Shown piece after piece: positions 56,601 through 64,000 of a stretch of DNA of 64,000 bases (the first letter of the stretch is position 1; each line of letters opens with the position of its first letter). The stretch lies in contig JAUKTV010000013.1 of assembly GCA_030549205.1 (NCBI GenBank), positions 186,001-250,000 of the forward strand, given 5' to 3'. The stretch is from Apiosordaria backusii. Its lineage: Eukaryota; Ascomycota; Sordariomycetes; Sordariales; Lasiosphaeriaceae. The notes below the pieces were generated by a model, which was not told the DNA's origin, did no database searches, and saw only the letters and a program-made list of their open reading frames with translations. Both the position numbers and the translations under genes were made by a program.

Positions 56601-57676
56601 CATCCCCAACAGCCAGTTCCGCCTGCTCCTTTTCTTCTCCCTTTTGCTCTCTTCCCGACATCGACCTCGACACCCATCCGAAACTTCACATACTAAGTAC
56701 CAACTACCCTTTGAAGCTCTTTTGCTCCCTTGTTGGCTGTTTGTTCTCGCCGGACCACATTTTCAGCGCTCTATCCTGTCCTGTCCACCTCGGCTTATCG
56801 GCGGTTTTCCCCTCTGATCTTATCAGTCCTCCGAGCCAGTGTGGAGACGTGAGCTCAACCCAGCTCTCACCTCATACGTGGGATTTATGAATAAGTGAGC
56901 ACCCAAACGCAATTCACCCCCCTTTTCGTGCTTTAGAGGGGCGTGATGGGCAGAGCTTGCTGGAAACCACACGAGACTGCATTGAACAGTGAAATTTCTT
57001 TGACCACATGGGACTGACTCCGCTGATGTTGTGCTCCTGCTCCAAAGTAGAGTTACCACACCATCATCCTGCTCCGCTCTAGCGAAAGCCTGACCTCGGT
57101 ACGAATATATCTGGTGATTACACAGCGGCAAACGCAAGCAGCAAATACCTACGGACGTTTACTCTATCCCGAACCAAAAAATTCTTGCAGTGGCGGCCGT
57201 CGACTGGAGTTTGCAATTACGAACGCCGTTTTTGAAGATTCCGTACCTATACAAGGTTGAGGGTTAAAGTTTGGCCTCGATCAGACACCAAACCTTGGCC
57301 ACCGAGGTTCTCAGCCACTGGCCCGGACGAAGATTACAACTCTTCTGTCAGCAACACTTCCTCTCCCGTCTCGTTGAGAGCCTCAAAAAGAAGAGGAGGG
57401 TTTGAGCCAAACAACTACAGGCACGGGACCCTGAAGAAAGCAGCAGGCTCGCGAGCTTCTTTGTCAGGCGCATTCAGGAAAAAGACCACCTACACGAGGA
57501 AAGCAACCATCTCGACGGAAAGGAGCCAAAAAGAGACCCCACGAGACAAACCAAGGATCCGGGATTTCAGGGCGGAAACTGCAGTGGCCCTTGCGTCCCC
57601 ATAGGCTCTCTGCTGCAGCCATCCGTTGTGAATCGCAATCAGCACCGCTGTCCAGCAGGTGATTGAGCAAGACGAG
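56600..57676 (+). promoter_or_regulatory. Putative promoter and long leader of the RING gene
   Basis: Pyrimidine-rich DNA at about 56620-56820 (CTCCTTTTCTTCTCCC and TTTTGCTCTCTTCCC) resembles fungal core promoters and transcription starts. Several short upstream frames precede the start at 57677, and GTGAGC near 56894 with CAGCAG at about 57650-57658 could flank a 5' UTR intron. No transcript evidence is available here. Confidence 0.35.
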
Positions 57677-60640
57677 ATGGACCAAATGGACTATGAAATG
57701 CACCAGGCCGAGGTGCCAACATCCCAGGCGCCCGCACATCCAGCGCATCCAGCGCATCCAGGATTCCAAGGTGTACCACAGGGTCAGGGTGGTTGCCCCT
57801 TTTTCAGGAATGAACAACAGCATCACCACCAGTCAGGCTTGCCTCATCTTCACCCCTCTTATCCACACTACCATACTGGTGTGAACTCTCTGTACCACTC
57901 ATCCAGACAAAATCAGGGACCCCACGCCCCTCGGTCGTCCCACAGCCGCAACCTCTCCCTTCAGCCACACCATCATCCTCAACAGCCCAGCCACGGACAG
58001 CCACAGCAGCAGCAGCAGCAGCAGCAGGCCCAAAACCCTCCATTGTCTCTTCCGCTGCCTCATTCTCAGTCCCATCCCCATTCCCATTCCCATTCCCACT
58101 CCCATTCGCATTCCCTCTCCCATCCGCATCCGCACTCGCACTCGCACTCGCACTCGCACTACGATCCTGTATACTCCCTCGGGTGGCCATCCTCGGCGCA
58201 GAGCTCCGGCCCAATCTATCATTGGTCGGCCCCCGCCCCCGGTCCTCCTGCTCCGCATGCCGTCCCGCTCCTTTCGGCTCCGCTGCAGCTGCAATCAATC
58301 TTGAGACCGTCAGGTTCCGAACCATTCTTTGCTGCTGGCGGGGCAGGGAATACAAACCCTAACGGGTCTAATTCTGTGCAACCGGGCTTTCACTCGGGCC
58401 AAAACCTCCCACATCCTGATTCCGCCGTGGCACCGCCATTTTCCTTTCCCTACCGCCACCCTTCTGCCCTCCACCGGTTTTCGGTGGCGCCGGCTATCCC
58501 CAATCATCATAGCCACTCGAGCTTACCACAAGCCCCGGCTTTCCCCCAAGCGCCAACCCAAAACCAAAACCAGCAGAATTATCAGAGTCAGCCTAGTCGG
58601 GAATCGCTGTCTTCGTCTGGGGCCATGAATACCGACCGCCCTTCCGCGAGCGATCCTCCCACCGCTCAGCCCTCGCAGGCTCCTTCAAACACGACCGTGT
58701 CGTCTCAGCCAAATGCTGGCGCTGCCTCCACGCCAGCCGGTTTGCCCCAGCCGGTCGGTGGTCTAGGGGAGTCGTCGAGACCGTCAAACCGCGGTACCGG
58801 AAACACTGTGACGTCCGGTCTGGTGCCGAGGCCTTCCCAACCTGAGCACCTCTCCGACTCTCGCCCTTCGATGAACGGCGGCGAAACGAGGCCGCCCATG
58901 TATCGGTCGTACGGTGAACAACGCCGAAGCGTGATTCGTCGAGTACAGAATTCCCGTGCCGTTGCCGAGCAATTGGCCCAACAGAATGGCGACGATTATG
59001 ACGAAAGCGAGGAAGACTACAGCCCAATCGATGATGACGACGAGGTGTATCGTTTTGCTTCGCAGTTCAGCGCTCCACACGGCTACATGACGGGTGAGGA
59101 AAGTCGTCTCCGTCAACAGCAACTTCTTCGCGGCCAGTTGTCGACTAGCAAGCGTGTGGCGTCTAAGAAGGCACTGAGCTCGCTGCAGAGCGTTGACATG
59201 GAGACATTGTCTGGTGGCGAGAAACGTAAGTGGTCGTGCCCTCAACAAATAACAAACGAAATTGTAGAGTGCTAACTTGCCTGACAGTGTGTGTGATTTG
59301 CTACAACGAGTTTGGCGTGACGAGCCCCGAAGGTGTCAATGAGGCCCCGCTTCGACTTCCAAAGTGCAAGCACATTTTCGGCGATCACTGCATCAAGAAG
59401 TGGTTCGAGGAGTCAGACACTTGCCCTTACTGCCGGGACAAGGTGCCGTCGGAGCCTGTCGTGCCCGCCAACGTGCAACAGATGCTGCTCGGTGACTTGG
59501 ACCCGTAAGCCGTCCCTTTCTTGTTTGTCGAAAGTTGCTAACAGCTGTTTTGACAGGAATGGTGAGTATCCTTTGCTATACCGTACCGCTGCAGGAAGGA
59601 TAAATGCCGTCACTGGGGTGGGTGTGCTAGGCAGTTACCTTGGCTCCTCCCAGGCGTCGAGAAACTCTCAAACCGGGGAGCGCCGGTCCTCTCCTTCCGA
59701 CCCCTCGTCCGACAGCATGCGGAGAACGCGGGCCCGTCTCGGCAGCATTCGTAGCTTCGGCCCCACTCCTCCGAGCTTCGCCACTCCGGGGTCTCGCCCG
59801 GGACCGCCCCACGGCTCTTTCCACTTAACAAGCATGGGTGGGTTTCCTGGCTCGGTTGGGCCTGCTTCGGCCGGAGCGTTCCAACCAAGCGGCCCGCAGG
59901 GAACAAGCGGTGAGCAGCAGATGCCCTTCCCCGGTCCCTCTGTTTCCTATCAAGTCCCCTTTACCCAAGAAAGTTCTGTCGGGCTGACTGGGCGGTTGCG
60001 CGCGGAGGGGCAGCTCCTTCGAACGGGTTCGGGCAGCAACAGCAGCAACATGGGCAGAGGCCACCTCCGTCTCGATACTAGGAACCCTAACTCGTTCTCG
60101 TTTCCGGTGCCGCATCCGCCTCTGGGTGGCCCCATGAGGCACAACCCGATGCTCCGTCCCCTTGCCGGGTACACTTACCCAACATCGAATCTCAACGCGA
60201 ATGCACCCTTGACCTCTCCTTTTTCGGCAGCCGTGCGGGAGGAAATGCTCGCCCGCGGCGCGAATCCTTTGCAGCCACCCCAGCCTCGCCATAGCACAGC
60301 TACATACAGGAACACCTCGCGGTATTCGGTCACGGGGGATGGGAGGTCTACTGCGGATTTGCTTGCGGATGTGGAGGCTTTTCTTAGAGCAGAAGCGCCG
60401 GGAGATTTGCCGCCGCCCAACAACAATCAGCGTCTAGAGTCTCGAGGGCTTCAGTTTCCCCAGCAGCCACAGCCAACCTCTGTCACTGGCGAGCGACTCT
60501 CTTTTGGGCGTCCGGAAGCGCACCAGCACCAGCCGAATGAGCGTTTGCCCCTGAGATCTCGTGGGGGAACGGAGGAGCCACCTAGCAAGAGGCATCGGAG
60601 CGGTGGTGCGAATGCGAGTACCAGTGAGGAGGAGGAGTAA
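57677..60640 (+). CDS. RING-finger protein, probable E3 ubiquitin ligase
   Basis: Exons 57677-59225, 59288-59504 and 59557-60640 give 949 aa. The first ATG in frame is 57677; the frame extends upstream only without ATG. The N-terminal half is disordered, with a Gln run (nine residues), a long His-Ser alternation (HSHSHSHSHSHS) and Pro/Ser-rich regions. The RING spans about residues 518-566: CVIC, then LPKCKHIFGDHCIKKWF, then CPYC. The usual fifth ligand after the F of CKHIF is Gly, with His two residues later, a pattern I recall from fungal RINGs. A Ser/Pro/Gly-rich tail of some 370 residues ends in acidic SEEEE. Substrates are unknown. A helical acidic patch (YDESEEDYSPIDDDDEVYRF) precedes the RING. 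Confidence 0.85.
58001..58170 (+). repeat. CAG run and His-Ser coding repeat
   Basis: A run of CAG codons (about nine, 58002-58028) is followed by CCCATT/CACTCG-type 6-bp repeats at about 58070-58160 that encode alternating His-Ser. They sit within the RING protein and are likely length-variable. Confidence 0.85.
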
Positions 60641-62087
60641 CGGATCAGATGAGCAGATGCGGCCACCGACGACAAACAAGTTTTTTTTCTCTCGAGTTTT
60701 TCCTTCGCCCTTAATACCCAACCCAGTTTTCTTCTTCGACAATGAGGCTCACGGCATGAATATTTCCCCGACTCGGCTTTTTCCTCACTTCATACCGCAC
60801 TCTTTCTTTTTTTTTTCCTTTTTCCCCCCTGGTTTTCACAGCACCACAAATGGGTATAGATTTGTTTTTTTCCGGGGGGCATAACAGCACAACACCAACA
60901 GCAGAGGTTATGACGTTTGATGTTTTTTTCTCGTTTATTCTCTCTGCGCTTTTCCCCCCTGGGATCTCATCCTCACAACTCATGGGATGACACAACAATG
61001 GCGTTTTTCGGTAACGGGAGGGGGGACACACAAGGGAAATGGAATGGCTCGGGAATTTCGTTCTTTTTCGGGTGGTTCAACAAGAGTGCGTTTTTCTGGG
61101 GAGGGGAAGAGATGAACATGGCTTGGCTTGGTCTTTTTTCTCTCTTTCCTAGGTACTTTCATGAGGAAAGCGAACTTGCTTGCGGCGGTTGTGGACGACC
61201 AGGAGTGGTCTCGTGATGGAGTTTTGTAACTTTCCTTTTGCGTTTACACCAGTCTGCGATTTGCAATTTGGCTGCCGCTTGCGAAAAGAGTTTGGGTCTT
61301 CCCAGGAGATTGAAATCATGCAAGGAGGGTATAGGGACTGGGCGAGCGGGCGAAGTAGACGGGAAGAGAATGAAGGGAGAGCAGTTTCGTAAAGTCGTTA
61401 GGGGGGCGAAAAGGGATAGAGCAAGCGGACGGGAAGAGATGATGGCATGGGCTGTGGGGTTGGTGATATCACTATCCCACTGAGATGGAGGGGGGGTTCA
61501 GATGAGACGAGATGGAATGGATTTGGTTTCATACATGGGCTCTCTCTCTTCTTTACTCATACCCTTGCATTCTTCCATTTCTTCACTTGGTCTCTAGTCT
61601 ATGCTCATTCTTTTGCCTTGTAAAAAGCGACATAGCAGAAGCAGAATTGAGCGAAAACAAAACAGACAGATAAATAATTTCTCTTCTCATTACTTGGTGC
61701 TTTTCGAGATTACCTAGGTTGTGTGTTTTATATATATCTCTGATCTCGAAAGTAACAGTGATTATCGAGCAGGCCATAAGCACTTATCGTATCGTAAAAG
61801 ATGAGAGGAGCAAGTTTGATGGGATGAAATAAATCAATTAAGTTCACGGTGCTTCCCTCATTGCCCCAGATCATTTCCCCCCAATGCTCCAGGGCGTTGC
61901 AAAGCGAGAAAAAAAATAATAACTTTATGGACAGCGTAAGCAAACGAAAGGCCAACAGTTTGTTTTGCTCATGTTGTCCATATTCGTGTGTAAGCGGAAA
62001 TTTGATCTAAACAGCGATCAAACCACCTGCCTCTCGAATACTCAGAGATGCGTGACCCGAGATATATACCACCACCGTCTCCTCTCG
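60641..62087. other. RING gene 3' region, poly-T tracts
   Basis: Runs of seven to twelve T occur at about 60678-60690, 60805-60820, 60862-60870 and 60920-60930. They are likely part of the 3' UTR and terminator region. No additional gene is supported before 62088. Confidence 0.4.
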
Positions 62088-62627
62088 ATGGTGGGCAAAC
62101 CCAAACCCAAACGCAACAAACCTCACAAAAAAGGCAAAGCGAAGACGATTCCAGTCTTTCATTCCCCCTCAACCCAAGAAGACCTTCAGACAGTCCGTCC
62201 ACCCGTATCAGCCACCACCGGCACTGCCCGTTTATTGAGGGTTAACGGCCGAGGGAACGAACGAACCCCCCCTCCTTGCGCGCCGGAGCGAGAGGATATA
62301 TGGATAGCCTCGAACCTCGAGCATCAGTACATCCATGTTTTCGACTGGCGTCGTTTCGTTCTCGAGATGTTGAAGGTGGAGGGAGGGAGGAGCGCAAGAA
62401 GGTCAGGGACTCAGTCACCCCTTCCAGAGCCTGACGAGAGATTTGCCATTGCACTCTTGCAAAAGATGACTGACTTTTGGGGAGATTTGGAAGCCGTGCT
62501 GGAAGGGGTGCTGGAAGGGGTTGATTCGAGCGTGAGCAAGCGAGAGAGACAGATGGAGAAAGAGAGAGATATTGTGGGTATTCGTGTGGATGTAAAAGCG
62601 CGACACGAAACTAGGTCACCGTCGTAG
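62088..62627 (+). CDS. Unrecognised small protein, basic N-terminus
   Basis: From ATG 62088 the frame encodes 179 aa beginning MVGKPKPKRNKPHKKGKAK; the frame is also open further upstream to a TTG at 61965. The N-terminus is very basic. The middle and C-terminal part contain IWIASNLEHQYIHVFDWRRF and FAIALLQKMTDFWGDLEAVL, which look like folded amphipathic helices, then a charged helix with RERQMEKERDIV. A 12-bp repeat gives LEGVLEGV. I recognise no family. Reality as a gene is moderately supported by hydrophobic patterning only. Confidence 0.5.
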   Translation: MVGKPKPKRNKPHKKGKAKTIPVFHSPSTQEDLQTVRPPVSATTGTARLLRVNGRGNERTPPPCAPEREDIWIASNLEHQYIHVFDWRRFVLEMLKVEGGRSARRSGTQSPLPEPDERFAIALLQKMTDFWGDLEAVLEGVLEGVDSSVSKRERQMEKERDIVGIRVDVKARHETRSPS

Positions 62628-62733
62628 TTGTTGTCGTTTTCTCGTTTGCTCACGCCATGGTAAAGCAAGTCGTGCAGTTCTCCAGAGTAGGTAGGTGCCG
62701 GTGCTTAGCTCGGTGCCGTTCTCGTACTGTACG

Positions 62734-63129
62734 ATGTCGACGCGGACGACGTCACGCAAAAGCCGTGTTGGCGAGAGGAAGCAACCCCCAAAGAAGCCCA
62801 GAAAACAGAAGAAGGCCACTGTGGCTGCAGTCGAAATCCCCCAAGACACCAACACCTATTACAACTTCCACAACCCCAACGACGAGACGATGCTGCAGCC
62901 TCTGGAGTACAAGATCTTCCCTGAGCTCGAGTACAATGAGAAGACAGCGACTGCACGCAAAGCCGTGTTGGCGAGAGGAGCGCGTGATGGCGCGGGGATC
63001 CTCTCGGGATTTGCGCGTGGGCGAGAGCTGATATTCGCGGATGGGCACGAGCACAGGTCCCAGCTTGGAATCCTGAGCTGGGAGTTTTCCGTTTTTGTTG
63101 ACCTGGAGATGGTAGGTGTTGATGGTTGA
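62734..63129 (+). CDS. Unrecognised small protein with internal duplication
   Basis: The ATG at 62734 opens 131 codons. The N-terminus MSTRTTSRKSRVGERKQPPK is basic; the middle reads YYNFHNPNDETMLQPLEYKI, and the C-terminus includes GRELIFADGHEHRSQLGILS. A segment of about 25 bp (62753-62779) recurs at 62954-62979 but one base shifted in frame, so the part after the second copy may be the result of an insertion. No family is recognised. It may be a broken gene. Confidence 0.4.
   Translation: MSTRTTSRKSRVGERKQPPKKPRKQKKATVAAVEIPQDTNTYYNFHNPNDETMLQPLEYKIFPELEYNEKTATARKAVLARGARDGAGILSGFARGRELIFADGHEHRSQLGILSWEFSVFVDLEMVGVDG
62753..62979 (+). repeat. 25-bp direct repeat within a small ORF
   Basis: AAAGCCGTGTTGGCGAGAGG occurs in both 62753-62779 and 62954-62979, about 200 bp apart, with the flanking ACGC also shared and a single extra A in the first copy. 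Confidence 0.85.
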
Positions 63130-63508
63130 GGAGCGCGCCTGGTGATGGGGGCGCTCGCACGCCAGGTAGTCATCTAGGATATCGTTGACAGAATGGGCAG
63201 GTTGTCATCTAAGATCTCGTTGACAGAATGGGCGTGAGGTAAGGGGGGGAAAGAATCTCAAAGATTGGATGTTCCGCGGGGATGAAAGACGATCAGGATA
63301 TAATCGGATTTGTCATCTGAGCTTGTGAGGTGAGTGAAGTAAAGATGAAAGCTTCACTTGCTTCTCTCTCCATACCTCGTAGAGATCCACGGGTTGCTCC
63401 GGTCAAGTTAGGATGAGACATCATGCTTGAAAATTCAAAAAAATTCCATGTTCTTATATCAAATATCCGAAATGCTATTTATTCAAAACCAACCCACCCG
63501 CTTATAAC
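63130..63508. other. Intergenic, right end
   Basis: Apart from the 30-bp tandem repeat, nothing is recognised. It must include the 3' UTR of the minus-strand phosphotransferase gene. Confidence 0.35.
63168..63231 (+). repeat. 30-bp tandem repeat
   Basis: Two copies of GTCATCTARGATMTCGTTGA followed by CAGAATGGGC lie head to tail with a short spacer between about 63168 and 63231, differing at two bases. They are outside any supported gene. Confidence 0.8.
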
Positions 63509-63968
63509 TTACAGCTTGCTCTTGACCTCCACCCCCTTACTGCTCTGCGCCAACTCCCACGCAAACTCGGCAAACAACGTCCTCGCATCTCCATGCCTCT
63601 TCGCCTGCTCACTGCTCGCCTGCCTCCTCGCCAATCTCGCAGCAATTCCCTGGCAAATCGCCGCCAACCGAAAGATACTAAACGCCTGCGCCCACTGCAG
63701 CTCCCTCCTCCTCGTCTCCGCCACCGCCTCCGCGTCCCGCAAGCTCAACTCAAGACTAGTCGACTTCTCATTATTCTTAGCCTCGGGTTCAAGCACGCTA
63801 AAGTACAGCTCCGTGAGCTCCTCACGGGTTGGCAAGCCCCGAGTAGCCCTCGGCAAGAACCCAGGATGAAGATGCGTAGAGCGGGCGGGGTCGAGGAAGG
63901 CGGTGTAATAGGGAGTCAAGAGATTGGCGAAATCGGAGAGGGGGTGCCCGATGGTGGACATTTCCCAG
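63509..63968 (-). CDS. APH-family phosphotransferase, C-terminal exon (ACAD10/11-like), partial
   Basis: This is the last exon of a gene that continues beyond the right edge. It opens after an acceptor AAAAAG at 63969-63974 and reads WEMSTIGHPLSDFANLLTPY, a close match to the end of the aminoglycoside-phosphotransferase-like domain found in ACAD10/11 N-termini and fungal stand-alone homologues (DWE-x-ST-x-GHPL-x-DL). The C-terminal helices WAQAFSIFRLAAICQGIAAR and LARRQASSEQAKRHGD also fit. The family phosphorylates small molecules or 4-hydroxyacyl-CoA; the substrate is not known here. The catalytic loop and HxD motif are outside the window. ATG at 63961 is internal, not the start. Confidence 0.85.
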
Positions 63969-64000
63969 CTTTTTTGAGAAGAACAACACTTGTTAGCTTC

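Noticed and set aside
61965..62087. Extended N-terminus for the 62.1 kb ORF
   Set aside because: It would need a TTG or earlier ATG and adds a Cys-rich, unlike segment; the ATG at 62088 with a basic start is preferred.
1..64000. Secondary-metabolite cluster, CRISPR array or phage-like element
   Set aside because: No polyketide or peptide synthase, P450 group, regularly spaced repeats or integrase is present; the gene content is scattered housekeeping.

Overview
The window reads as nuclear DNA of a filamentous ascomycete, most likely a Sordariomycete and probably Sordariales. Genes are single units on both strands, broken by short (about 50-170 nt) introns. These have GTAAGT-like donors, CTAAC/CTGAC branch points and YAG acceptors. 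The proteins read best as filamentous-ascomycete versions of their families (PEX5, ORC1, PRP46 and others). I saw no operons, Shine-Dalgarno sites, CRISPR arrays or convincing transposons. The order and species cannot be fixed from sequence alone.

Layout. 1-4.8 kb is gene-poor and ends in an intron-containing tRNA-Ala(AGC). 5.5-9.4 kb holds a mitochondrial two-RRM protein and the peroxisomal receptor PEX5. 9.9-19 kb is dense: REX1 exonuclease, a Mis18/Yippee-like coiled-coil protein, a SET-MYND protein whose stop codon lies 2 bp from its convergent neighbour's, prefoldin GIM5, and an unrecognised four-exon gene. After a 2.2 kb gap come ORC1 and the WD40 splicing factor PRP46 (convergent). 25.6-27.6 kb is an odd island with a short or broken gene and a mini MADS-box-like ORF. 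28-36 kb carries NAS6 (gankyrin), a TMF/Sgm1-type golgin, an alkaline ceramidase and prefoldin PFD1. 38-44 kb carries a charged repeat protein, HEM25 and COG8. 44.4-51.7 kb is a divergent pair of unrecognised proteins, one with a C-terminal membrane segment and one of about 1,730 aa with QEYSSD and Q/D repeats. 51.7-57.6 kb is gene-poor and leads into a 949-aa RING protein. The last 3.5 kb holds two small unrecognised ORFs and the end of an APH-like phosphotransferase gene that runs off the right edge.

Most genes are single-copy housekeeping functions: replication (ORC1), splicing (PRP46), RNA processing (REX1), proteasome assembly (NAS6), protein folding (two prefoldin subunits 19 kb apart), peroxisomal import (PEX5), Golgi traffic (COG8, TMF/Sgm1), ceramide metabolism and mitochondrial glycine import for heme (HEM25). 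They do not form one pathway or a secondary-metabolite cluster.

I found no defence or biosynthetic system that stands out as new. The most unusual signals are in gene structure: an apparent 3-nt exon in the ceramidase gene, two GC-AG introns with the same AAG|GCAAGT donor, a start codon split by an intron after its second base, and a Mis18-like protein that joins a degenerate zinc fold, a long coiled coil and an AT-hook. Exon boundaries come from reading splice signals by eye and may be off by a base or, rarely, an exon.
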